A DNA stretch of 64,000 nt from Sulfitobacter marinus (GTDB taxonomy: Bacteria; Pseudomonadota; Alphaproteobacteria; Rhodobacterales; Rhodobacteraceae): positions 744,001 to 808,000 of the forward strand of contig NZ_FPAJ01000001.1 of assembly GCF_900116285.1 (NCBI RefSeq). The letters run 5' to 3'. The notes under the pieces are model-generated. The model had not been told where the DNA came from. It searched no databases and worked only from the letters and a program-made list of their open reading frames with translations. The translations under genes were made by a program, and so were the position numbers. Of the stretch, positions 28,398 through 35,398 are shown in pieces (position 1 is the first letter of the stretch; each line of letters starts with the position of its first letter).

Positions 28398-29048
28398 TCA
28401 GCCCGCACCCGGCCCAAAACCAAAGGCGCTAAGGCCATCAAGCACGAATTGCACCGAAAGTGCTGCCAAAAGCATGCCCAAAAGCCGGGTGATCACGTTA
28501 ATGCCAACCTTGCCCAAAGCACGTTCAAGATAACCGCTTGCCTGCATCGTGATCCCCATCAGGGCCAACACCGCAAAGGTGATCCCCATCACCGTCACGA
28601 ACCCTTCGATACCCGGCTTTTCGCCAGTCAGCAGGATCACCGAAGCAATCGAACCGGGGCCCGCAATCAACGGAATTGCCAGCGGAAACACTGACGGGTC
28701 GTCGTGATCCTCGGCGTCATGGTCCGGGTCTGTCGTGGCTTGCTCGCGCCGCTTTGTGCGCCGGTCAAACAGCATTTCAAGCGCAGTTAGAAATAGCAAA
28801 ACCCCGCCAGCCACCCGAAAGGCGGCCATGGAAATGCCGATGAAACCCAGCACGGCCTCGCCGAAGGCGGCGAAAATAAACAAGATCAGCCCGGCAATAA
28901 ACACACCGCGCCATGCGACACGGCGGCGCTGCGCATGGGACAGGCCGGGGGTGAGGGCCAGAAACATCGGCCCAATCGCAAAGGGGTCGATGATGACGAT
29001 CATCGTGGCAAAGGCCGTGATCATAAAGGCAATGTCGAGTGTCATCAT
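28398..29048 (-). CDS. MarC-family integral membrane protein
   Basis: A 216-residue protein with about six membrane helices. DPFAIGPMFLALTPG at the N-terminus and FPLAIPLIAGPGSIASVILL in the second half are the paired family motifs. A charged loop (KRREQATTDPDHDAEDHDD) joins the halves. MarC proteins were once linked to antibiotic resistance but that role has been withdrawn; function remains unknown. Two ATG codons adjoin (29048 and 29045). A perfect 16-bp palindrome sits 43-58 bp upstream of the start. Confidence 0.88.
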   Translation of the reverse strand: MMTLDIAFMITAFATMIVIIDPFAIGPMFLALTPGLSHAQRRRVAWRGVFIAGLILFIFAAFGEAVLGFIGISMAAFRVAGGVLLFLTALEMLFDRRTKRREQATTDPDHDAEDHDDPSVFPLAIPLIAGPGSIASVILLTGEKPGIEGFVTVMGITFAVLALMGITMQASGYLERALGKVGINVITRLLGMLLAALSVQFVLDGLSAFGFGPGAG

Positions 29049-29090
29049 ATGTAATACCGGGGGCCAGCCCCATCCATTTCGCTTGAGAAG

Positions 29091-29106
29091 TGGTTTCTAG
29101 AAACCA
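29091..29106. promoter_or_regulatory. Perfect 16-bp palindrome upstream of the marC-type gene
   Basis: TGGTTTCTAGAAACCA reads the same on both strands with no spacer. With no loop it is a poor RNA hairpin but a good dimeric repressor site. It lies in the 89-bp gap between the ABC-F gene end and the marC-type gene start. The binding protein is unknown. Confidence 0.45.
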
Positions 29107-29113
29107 TCCCCCG

Positions 29114-29134
29114 GGATATTTGTCAGCCAGAGAA
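29114..29134 (-). repeat. Intergenic repeat element, copy 2 (GGATATTT-N3-AGCCAGAGAA)
   Basis: Matches copy 1 at 19104-19124 in 18 of 21 positions, the only differences being the three spacer bases. It lies directly after the ABC-F stop and next to the 16-bp palindrome. Confidence 0.5.
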
Positions 29135-29137
29135 ATC

Positions 29138-31000
29138 TTAGGCGGAGGCTGTTTCCAGTTTTTCCAGAGCCGCCATCCAGATCGCTTCCGCACGTTCAAG
29201 GGCTGCCATGACTTCGGCGTATTTTTTGTTCCACACCTCAAGTTCGCCGACTTTTTCCTTTTCGTAAAGGGCAGGGTCGGCAAGTTTCTTGGCCAGCTTA
29301 TCGCGCATGTCGTTGATTTTGGTCACGCGGGCCTCGGCTGTGCGGACTTCTGACCGCAGGGCAAGGATGTCTTCGCGGTTGGCGCGCTTGGGTTTTGGGG
29401 CCTCTTTAACAGGCTTAGGGTTCTTACTCACGGGCTTTTCAACCGTCAGCAGCATCTTGCGATAGGCTTCGAGGTCGTCCTCGTAGGGTTTGACCGTGCC
29501 ATCGGACACCAGCCACAGACGATCTGCGACCATCGACAGCAGGTGCATGTCGTGGCTGACAAGGATCACCGCGCCGGAATAACGGGTCAGCGCCTCGACC
29601 AAAGCCTCGCGGGATTCGATATCAAGGTGGTTGGTCGGTTCATCGAGGATCAGCAGATGCGGCGCATCAAGGGTTGCCAGCAACAGCGACAGGCGTGCCT
29701 TTTGACCACCGGACAGGCGGCCAACCTCGGTATCGGCTTGGTCGGGGCCAAGGCCAAAACCTGCCAGTTGCGCGCGCAGTTTGGACTGCATCACGCCGGG
29801 GCGCGCAGTGATCATGTGCTGCAACGGGGTCTCGTTGATGATCAGCTCATCCACCTGATGCTGGGCAAAGAATCCGATGCGCAGTTTGTTGGAATTAACC
29901 GCTTTGCCTTCGAACAGGACCAGACGGTTGGAGAGCAGCTTCGACAGGGTCGATTTGCCCTGACCGTTGCGGCCCAGAAGCGCGATGCGGTCGTCTTGGT
30001 CGATGCGCAGGTTGAGCCGCGAGAGCACAGGATTGCCTTCGGTATAGCCTGTCGACCCGCCTTCGATGCTGATGATCGGGGGGGACAGCTCATCAGGCTG
30101 CGGGAAGGTAAAGACCTTGCGCGCCGCTTCCTCGGGTGGGGTAATTGTTACCATCTTTTCAATGGCTTTCATCCGCGACTGCGCTTGTTTGGCCTTGGAT
30201 GCCTTGGCCTTGAACCGGTCCACAAAGGCTTGCATATGCGCCTTATGCGCCTGCTGCTTTTTCGCCTGCGCCGTCAGTTGCGCCCGTTTTTCGGCGCGCA
30301 TTTTGGCGAATTGGTCATAGTTACCTTGGTAATAGGTCAGCTTGCGGTCTTCGAGGTGCAAGATCCCACCGACGGCGCGGTTCAGCAATCCACGGTCGTG
30401 GCTGATGATGATCACCGTGTGGGGATATTTGGCCAGATAGTTTTCCAGCCACAACGCCCCTTCAAGGTCGAGATAGTTGGTCGGCTCATCGAGCAGCAGC
30501 ACATCAGGCTGGGCGAACAGCACACCGGCCAAGGCCACACGCATGCGCCAGCCGCCAGAATAGGCGGAGCAGGGCTGTTGCTGGTCGTGATCGTCAAAAC
30601 CAAGCCCCTTGAGGATCGAGGCCGCGCGCCCTTCGGCCGACCACGCGTCGATGTCGGCAAGGCGGGTTTGCACCTCGGCAATGCGCGCGGGGTCTTTGGT
30701 GGTTTCGGATTCCACGATCAACGCGGCGCGTTCAATATCTGCCGCCAGCACCGTGTCAATCAGCGAAACCTCCGACGATGGCACCTCTTGGGCGACGCCG
30801 CCAATCTTGGCGCGCGACGGCAGGGTGATTTCACCGGCGTCCAGCCCCAATTCCCCACGAATAATGCGAAACAAGGTGGTTTTGCCCGCGCCATTGCGGC
30901 CGACGAGGCCCACTTTATGACCTTCGGGAATGACGGCGCTGGCCTCCTCAAACAAGGGACGGCCTTCGATGGAATAGTTGATTTCTGAAATGCGTAACAT
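29138..31000 (-). CDS. ABC-F family ATPase (Uup/YheS type)
   Basis: Soluble twin-ATPase that acts on ribosomes rather than as a transporter. First domain: GRNGAGKTT, SGGWRMRVAL, LLLDEPTNYLD. Second domain: GRNGQGKST, LSGGQKARLSL, LILDEPTNHLD. The linker between them is long and basic, and the C-terminal ~90 residues form a charged coiled coil (ILALRSEVRTAEARVTKIND). No membrane segments. I take the ATG at 31000 (MLRISEINYSIEGRPLFE), the usual family start; an ATG at 31018 adds six residues and has a GGGG upstream. The subclass is closest in layout to YheS. Confidence 0.9.
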   Translation of the reverse strand: MLRISEINYSIEGRPLFEEASAVIPEGHKVGLVGRNGAGKTTLFRIIRGELGLDAGEITLPSRAKIGGVAQEVPSSEVSLIDTVLAADIERAALIVESETTKDPARIAEVQTRLADIDAWSAEGRAASILKGLGFDDHDQQQPCSAYSGGWRMRVALAGVLFAQPDVLLLDEPTNYLDLEGALWLENYLAKYPHTVIIISHDRGLLNRAVGGILHLEDRKLTYYQGNYDQFAKMRAEKRAQLTAQAKKQQAHKAHMQAFVDRFKAKASKAKQAQSRMKAIEKMVTITPPEEAARKVFTFPQPDELSPPIISIEGGSTGYTEGNPVLSRLNLRIDQDDRIALLGRNGQGKSTLSKLLSNRLVLFEGKAVNSNKLRIGFFAQHQVDELIINETPLQHMITARPGVMQSKLRAQLAGFGLGPDQADTEVGRLSGGQKARLSLLLATLDAPHLLILDEPTNHLDIESREALVEALTRYSGAVILVSHDMHLLSMVADRLWLVSDGTVKPYEDDLEAYRKMLLTVEKPVSKNPKPVKEAPKPKRANREDILALRSEVRTAEARVTKINDMRDKLAKKLADPALYEKEKVGELEVWNKKYAEVMAALERAEAIWMAALEKLETASA

Positions 31001-31103
31001 GGGCGCGGTGTGAACCATGTCTGGCCCCGCGTCAATCGCGCCTTTTCACGCGGCAATCCCCATGTTAGGGAGCGCCCAATTTAACCCCTATAGGAGAGCT
31101 ATC

Positions 31104-31526
31104 ATGGCCCTTGAGCGCACATTCTCGATCATCAAACCAGACGCAACACGCCGCAACCTCACCGGCGCAATCGTTAAGAAATTCGAAGACGCAGGCCTGC
31201 GCGTTGTTGCCAGCAAGCGTATTCACCTGTCCAAAGCGCAAGCAGGCGAGTTTTACAAAGTACACGCCGAGCGTCCCTTCTATGACGAACTGTGCGAATT
31301 CATGGCCTCCGCGCCAATCGTTGCCCAAGTTCTGGAAGGCGAAAACGCCATCGCGAAAAACCGCGAAGTTATGGGCGCAACCAACCCTGCAGACGCAGCG
31401 GCCGGCACCATCCGCGCTGAATTTGCTGAATCAGTTGGCGAAAACTCGGTTCACGGGTCGGACGCACCTGAGACAGCCGAAGTTGAAATCGCTTACTTCT
31501 TCTCTGGTCTTGAACTGGTTGGCTAA
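31104..31526 (+). CDS. ndk: Nucleoside diphosphate kinase
   Basis: Moves the terminal phosphate among nucleoside tri- and diphosphates through a phosphohistidine. The active-site histidine is in [20 protein letters not shown] near residue 117, and [17 protein letters not shown] is the standard start. Length is exactly the usual 140 residues. TAGGAGAG precedes the ATG at 31104. A strong terminator follows. Confidence 0.97.
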   Translation: MALERTFSIIKPDATRRNLTGAIVKKFEDAGLRVVASKRIHLSKAQAGEFYKVHAERPFYDELCEFMASAPIVAQVLEGENAIAKNREVMGATNPADAAAGTIRAEFAESVGENSVHGSDAPETAEVEIAYFFSGLELVG

Positions 31527-31552
31527 GCCTTCCTGATTTTGAGAACTGATTA

Positions 31553-31581
31553 AGGGTCGCAGGCAACTGCGGCCCTTTTTC
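31553..31581 (+). terminator. Intrinsic terminator after ndk
   Basis: AAGGGTCGCAG (31553-31563) pairs with CTGCGGCCCTT (31568-31578) with one G-T wobble and loop GCAA, followed by a T run. A GNRA-type loop and T tract make this a confident terminator. Confidence 0.9.
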
Positions 31582-31592
31582 GTATCAGCCGC

Positions 31593-32024
31593 TTACCCTC
31601 GCAGGATGGGGTGATGCGACGAAAGTTTCCCCTCAACCACATCCTCGGCCGAGCTACGGTGATTCAAATGATCCCTCAACAAGGCCACGTTGCGGGTGTT
31701 TGCCTTCCAGCCGATGTCAAACAGATCACCGACAAGTGGGATGGCCCCAATCGCAAGGTCGATGCCCACATTTGCCCCCATGCGCCGTAATACTGCGGCG
31801 CTTGCGCCCATGCGGTGCGACTCTTTCATGATGTAGCCAGCAGGGGCCAAGGCAAGTGCATCCCCGATCCCCGGCACCAGGCCCAAGAGTGAATCCCAAC
31901 CCAACCGAATGCCAAGCAGAGGGATGCGGAATGCATAATCCATACTGCGGGCCAGCCCTTGCAAGCGATCCAGATCTTTTTCAGTGGTAGAGTGCAGCGC
32001 CATTGGGTCCTCATTAGCTGTCAT
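31593..32024 (-). CDS. DUF4112 domain protein
   Basis: A 143-residue protein with moderately hydrophobic helices. The blocks LARSMDYAFRIPLLGIRLGW, DSLLGLVPGIGDALALAP and AIGAIPLVGDLFDIGWKANT define DUF4112, a family found in bacteria and fungi with no known activity. The repeated PGIGD / PLVGD motif suggests two related halves. It ends on the far side of the ndk terminator and is convergent with ndk. Confidence 0.85.
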   Translation of the reverse strand: MTANEDPMALHSTTEKDLDRLQGLARSMDYAFRIPLLGIRLGWDSLLGLVPGIGDALALAPAGYIMKESHRMGASAAVLRRMGANVGIDLAIGAIPLVGDLFDIGWKANTRNVALLRDHLNHRSSAEDVVEGKLSSHHPILRG

Positions 32025-32079
32025 CTATAATATAAAAGATAACGCGCTCGGGGATCATCCGGTTCCTATGGGCTGCCTT

Positions 32080-32412
32080 TTACGTTCCGGGTGCCCTGAT
32101 ACCGATCTGGTCCATCATGCGCTCAAACTCTGACTGGGCGGGATCAAAGGCCCGTTCCTTCATCGCGTCGAACTTGACTCGCAAAGCTTTCTTTTCTTCG
32201 CCTTTGCAATCGTTCCACGGGCGGCCCTGAAGGCCCATCACCAGTACGTAATAGCCGATAAAGTGGGGCCGGTGTCCGGCGCGCAGCAGCATTTCATAGG
32301 CCGCATCCGCGCCAAGGTCGCGCAGTTGTTCGGCGCTGTGCACGCCAACCTTGGCCAGGCTTTGTTCAAACGCGGGGCCAAGATTGCGGATCGAGGAAAC
32401 AGGGTCTGTCAT
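32080..32412 (-). CDS. TfoX/Sxy C-terminal domain protein
   Basis: A 110-residue stand-alone TfoX C-domain (helix-hairpin-helix type): SSIRNLGPAFEQSLAKVGVH then SAEQLRDLGADAAYEMLLRAG. Full TfoX proteins regulate competence in gamma-proteobacteria; this one lacks the N-terminal domain, as is common in alphaproteobacteria, so a competence role should not be assumed. The ATG at 32412 (MTDPVSSIRNLG) begins at the domain edge; a longer frame from 32448 adds a segment not typical of the family. Confidence 0.82.
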   Translation of the reverse strand: MTDPVSSIRNLGPAFEQSLAKVGVHSAEQLRDLGADAAYEMLLRAGHRPHFIGYYVLVMGLQGRPWNDCKGEEKKALRVKFDAMKERAFDPAQSEFERMMDQIGIRAPGT

Positions 32413-32451
32413 GACGAAAAGTGTATCGTCTTGGCCACCTGCTGTCACCCG

Positions 32452-32556
32452 TCAGATGCTGGCGTAATCCGTGAAAACCGGCTGTTTTGTTTGAGGCTGT
32501 ACGGGTTTTGTAGGCACGGGTGCCGCCTTGACGGGGGTGGGGATGCTTTGGGCCAT
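32452..32556 (-). CDS. Possible 34-residue proline-rich small protein
   Basis: The ATG at 32556 has GGAG seven bases upstream and opens a 34-codon frame, MAQSIPTPVKAAP...VFTDYASI, ending in TGA at 32452-32454. It is rich in proline, lysine, threonine and glutamine with no hydrophobic segment. It precedes the TfoX C-domain gene by 39 bp on the same strand and could be its leader cistron. The good ribosome binding site is the main support; it has no recognised family. Confidence 0.4.
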   Translation of the reverse strand: MAQSIPTPVKAAPVPTKPVQPQTKQPVFTDYASI

Positions 32557-32738
32557 TTAACTGCTCCATTAGGGTGCGAAGTTTTATCTCGCGGGCCGGT
32601 TAATTCAGCCGTACCACTCTGTCCATCCCAAGGCAGGCCAAGGGCAATTATATGGCCATTTCGTGCCTGCACCGCGCCCAAATTCGGCAGTATTCCGCCA
32701 TTTCGAAAGCCATGCAAAAACTGCATATCGACTATGGT

Positions 32739-32767
32739 TTGCACCTTTGCACGGTCAGGCACATATG
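32739..32767 (+). promoter_or_regulatory. Candidate promoter for the 55-residue small protein gene
   Basis: TTGCAC (32739-32744), 17 bases, then CATATG (32762-32767), which would start transcription about 34 bp before the ATG at 32808. Match to sigma-70 consensus is only partial. Confidence 0.3.
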
Positions 32768-32807
32768 CAGTCCACGGGCAATGAAGCCCAGAAATGGAAA
32801 GCTGAAC

Positions 32808-32975
32808 ATGACTACCAACGTCACATACCGTACCGCCACACCGCTAGAAGTTGACCGGATCCTTGCGCGTGCCAATGCAGAGCGCAGCGCGTTCATCGCA
32901 TCGCTCGCGATCAAAGCATCCGCAAAACTGCGCGGTCTGTTTTCGAAAACACCACGTGGGGCCGTTCCTGCGTAA
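32808..32975 (+). CDS. Small basic protein, 55 residues
   Basis: MTTNVTYRTATPLEVDRILA starts a 55-residue frame with an amphipathic helix (EVDRILARANAERSAFIASL) and a basic C-terminus (AKLRGLFSKTPRG). Its style (short polar start, helix, Arg-rich end) is like the small proteins that often accompany DUF1127 genes in Rhodobacterales. The DUF1127 gene starts 100 bp further on. No strong ribosome binding site is seen (GAAAGCTGAAC before the ATG). Function unknown. Confidence 0.5.
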   Translation: MTTNVTYRTATPLEVDRILARANAERSAFIASLAIKASAKLRGLFSKTPRGAVPA

Positions 32976-33029
32976 ATCATGCGACTTGTCCCCAAATTAT
33001 AACAGGGACCAAAACGCGATACCAACCCG

Positions 33030-33052
33030 TTGCGGTGGATAGGCCACCGCAA
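33030..33052 (+). promoter_or_regulatory. Stable hairpin in the leader of the DUF1127 gene
   Basis: TTGCGGTGG (33030-33038) pairs perfectly with CCACCGCAA (33044-33052), loop ATAGG. It ends 23 bases before the ATG at 33076 and is not followed by a T run, so it is more likely a leader or processing structure than a terminator. Further upstream, GTCCC and GGGAC flank a TATAAC at 32998-33003. Confidence 0.5.
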
Positions 33053-33075
33053 ACCGAAGATGAGAAGAGAATAAA

Positions 33076-33288
33076 ATGAGCTATACAACAGCAACCACAT
33101 CAAGCTTTGACGTCGCTGCAAGAATGCACAGCCTGATCGAAGGCTTTCGCGCGAACCGCGCCCAAAAGCGCGCCGAACGTCAAACCTATAACGAACTGGC
33201 CGCGATGAGCGACCGCGACCTGGCCGATATCGGCGTTGCGCGCGGCGAAATCCGCCATATTGCCGCACAGGCAGGCGTTCTGCGCTAA
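33076..33288 (+). CDS. DUF1127 small protein
   Basis: A 70-residue protein whose C-terminal half is a standard DUF1127 domain: TYNELAAMSDRDLADIGVAR followed by GEIRHIAAQAG. The N-terminal half is a basic helix (EGFRANRAQKRAERQ). In Rhodobacter and Agrobacterium, small DUF1127 proteins bind RNA or act in stress and phosphate responses, often with associated small RNAs. Here the gene has a hairpin leader and its own terminator, so it may be a compact transcription unit of this kind. GAGAAGAGAA precedes the start. Confidence 0.85.
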   Translation: MSYTTATTSSFDVAARMHSLIEGFRANRAQKRAERQTYNELAAMSDRDLADIGVARGEIRHIAAQAGVLR

Positions 33289-33317
33289 CCCGCGCCAAGA
33301 ACCCACCCAGAGATTTC

Positions 33318-33352
33318 ACCCCCGCATGGCCCGGCGCTATGCGGGGGTTTCA
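33318..33352 (+). terminator. Terminator after the DUF1127 gene
   Basis: ACCCCCGCAT (33318-33327) pairs perfectly with ATGCGGGGGT (33339-33348), loop of 11 bases, followed by TTCATATTTT. The ten-pair GC-rich stem is strong, though the T run is interrupted. Confidence 0.8.
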
Positions 33353-33469
33353 TATTTTAGGGCAGGGTTTTCGCCTCGCGGTTCGGGATGTTCCTGTGCT
33401 AAAGCAACGCAAGCCGTTGATGCCCCTGTATGAATTGGGTGCGCGGGCATCTGAATTTTGAGGGACGAC

Positions 33470-34444
33470 ATGACAATTAAGACAGCAATCATCGGTCTGG
33501 GCATTATGGGTCAGCGCATGCTTGAGCATATGCAAAAGCATCCCGCCTATTCGGTTGTCGCGATTTGGGACCCCAGCGATGATGCCTGCACCACAGCTAG
33601 GGCTGCCGCCCCGGATGTAACGCTGACAGCCACCGCCGAAGACGCGATTGCCGCTGCCGATCTGGTCTACCTTGCCTGTCCGCCCGTTCCGCGCAAGGCC
33701 TATGCCTTGGCCGCAGCCGAGGCTGGCAAGGCCGTGTTCCTTGAAAAACCCCTTGGCATCGATATCGGAGAAAGCCGCGATCTGGTTGCCAAGATTGATG
33801 CCTTTGGGGTTCCCGCTGCGGTGAACTTCACCCAAGCGGCTGGGGCAGCCCTGACTGATGTTCACGCGGCGGCCAAGGCAGGCGATCTGGGCGATCTGGC
33901 TGGTGCGGATATCATCGTGACCTATGCCGCATGGCCGCGTGCGTGGCAGCAAGCCGCAGATTGGCTGCGCTTTCGTGCCGAGGGCGGCCTGACTCGCGAA
34001 GTAATCTCGCATTTTCTGTTCTTTTCCGAACGTATATTGGGCCCGCTCGAACTGGTCTGGGCGCAACCCGACTATCCAGCGGGCACCGATCTGTGTGAAA
34101 CCCATGTCGCCGCACGGCTGGTATCGGCAACTGGCGCGCCTGTCACCATCATGGGCAGCGTCGGTGGCGCACAACCGGACCGTCAGGAATTGACCATCAA
34201 AGGGACCAAGGCCAGCCGACGTATCTCAGAGTTCTATCTGGATGATGTGTCAACAGGCGGTGCTTTCACCCCGGTGGTTGAGGAATACGCCGACCCGCGC
34301 GCAACCAGCCTGCGCGCGCAGTTGGATGATCTGGTGCTGCTGATCGAGGGCAAACCGAACCGTCTGGCAACCTTGCCCGAGGCATTGCGCGTTCAAATCC
34401 TGATCGAAGCCATCTTGGCAGGCAAATCCGCGCCAGCGCCGTAA
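33470..34444 (+). CDS. Gfo/Idh/MocA-family oxidoreductase
   Basis: NAD(P)-dependent oxidoreductase of 324 residues. The N-terminal Rossmann fold has TAIIGLGIMGQRMLEHMQ, and FLEKPLGIDIGESRDLV contains the conserved EKP lysine of the family. The C-terminal part is the alpha/beta substrate domain. GAGGGA precedes the ATG at 33470; a slightly longer frame from 33458 lacks it. The family acts on sugars, inositols and related polyols; no neighbour narrows the substrate. Confidence 0.88.
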   Translation: MTIKTAIIGLGIMGQRMLEHMQKHPAYSVVAIWDPSDDACTTARAAAPDVTLTATAEDAIAAADLVYLACPPVPRKAYALAAAEAGKAVFLEKPLGIDIGESRDLVAKIDAFGVPAAVNFTQAAGAALTDVHAAAKAGDLGDLAGADIIVTYAAWPRAWQQAADWLRFRAEGGLTREVISHFLFFSERILGPLELVWAQPDYPAGTDLCETHVAARLVSATGAPVTIMGSVGGAQPDRQELTIKGTKASRRISEFYLDDVSTGGAFTPVVEEYADPRATSLRAQLDDLVLLIEGKPNRLATLPEALRVQILIEAILAGKSAPAP

Positions 34445-34526
34445 ACGCGCCAAGCTTACGTACCGGCGTGGTGGACTTTTGGCGGGGCGGCGGCTACCGA
34501 CGTTGCAAGCTTTGCCAGAGACGCCC

Positions 34527-35174
34527 ATGATAGATACGACATTCCCCAGTGCCAACCCCCGCCACAGGCGCGCGGATATGGCTGTTCACATCTTTGGCTT
34601 GGTACTGGTTCTGGGGGCAGGTGGTGCCTTAATCAGCAAGACCACAGCCGAGTTGGGCATCGCCCCAATCATTGCCGTGTGGGTTTACGTGCTCAGCGCT
34701 TTGGCGTCCAATCTGGCCTCTTGGGCCTATCATTTCCTGCCTTGGCATGCGCAGCGCGTACAGTTGCGCCGCATTGATCACGCCGCCATTTATCCTAGTA
34801 TCTCAGGCACCTTCACGCCGTTTTTTGTACTGGCAGGCACCCCGTGGACGATGTTTTTGCTATGTCTATGCTGGGTCCTGACCGCCGTGGCAATCTGGAA
34901 CAAGATCACCAACGAACAGGTAAAATCGCGCTGGTCGACGGCCTCATACCTAGGACTGGGGGCGATTGGCCTATCAGCGCTCCCTGATCTGAACATGGTG
35001 CCCGCCGAGACGCTGTGGTGTGTCCTTGCCGGTGCGGCTGCCTATGTGGTGGGGACGGCGTTTTATGCGCGCAAGACCATGCCGATGCGCTATGCCATCT
35101 GGCACATATGGGTCAACATCGGCAGCATCTTGATGTTTGTGGGAATCTGGCGCGCATATTTTTACCCCGTGTAA
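34527..35174 (+). CDS. Hemolysin III / PAQR-family membrane protein
   Basis: A 215-residue protein with seven predicted membrane helices. The metal-ligand pattern of the PAQR superfamily is visible: SNLASWAYHFLPW with LRRIDHAAIYPSISGTFTP in the first half, and MRYAIWHIWVNIGSIL near the end, with conserved histidines and aspartate. Bacterial members (TrhA/YqfA) influence membrane lipid fluidity in E. coli; haemolysis is not implied. The ATG at 34527 fits the family; the frame is open 48 bases further. Confidence 0.85.
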   Translation: MIDTTFPSANPRHRRADMAVHIFGLVLVLGAGGALISKTTAELGIAPIIAVWVYVLSALASNLASWAYHFLPWHAQRVQLRRIDHAAIYPSISGTFTPFFVLAGTPWTMFLLCLCWVLTAVAIWNKITNEQVKSRWSTASYLGLGAIGLSALPDLNMVPAETLWCVLAGAAAYVVGTAFYARKTMPMRYAIWHIWVNIGSILMFVGIWRAYFYPV

Positions 35175-35254
35175 CACGCGTCGGTTGAGGGTCGGCAAAG
35201 TCGTGCCCAAAAACCATGCTGAATAATAGAATCGTTACGTCATTCGACGCTTAC

Positions 35255-35272
35255 GACCGCCAAAATGCGGTC
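35255..35272 (+). terminator. Weak terminator-like hairpin after the hemolysin III gene
   Basis: GACCGC (35255-35260) pairs with GCGGTC (35267-35272), loop CAAAAT. It is short and not followed by a T run (ACAATTTCG), so it is only a candidate. The rest of the 224-bp gap to the RTX gene shows nothing else clear. Confidence 0.3.
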
Positions 35273-35398
35273 ACAATTTCGAATGTCGGCTGTCGCTCCT
35301 GCAACTTTATATGTAGGTGAGGGTCAAATTCTACTGCGTCTGAAACCGGGTTCGCTGCTGAACCTTTCATGACGATACGACACTTAAAGGCTGCTTTG

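Noticed and set aside
29543..30988. A 481-codon plus-strand frame
   Set aside because: Antisense shadow of the ABC-F gene, which has all nucleotide-binding motifs on the other strand.
32080..32412. Competence regulator TfoX
   Set aside because: Only the C-terminal domain is present; no competence genes are near.
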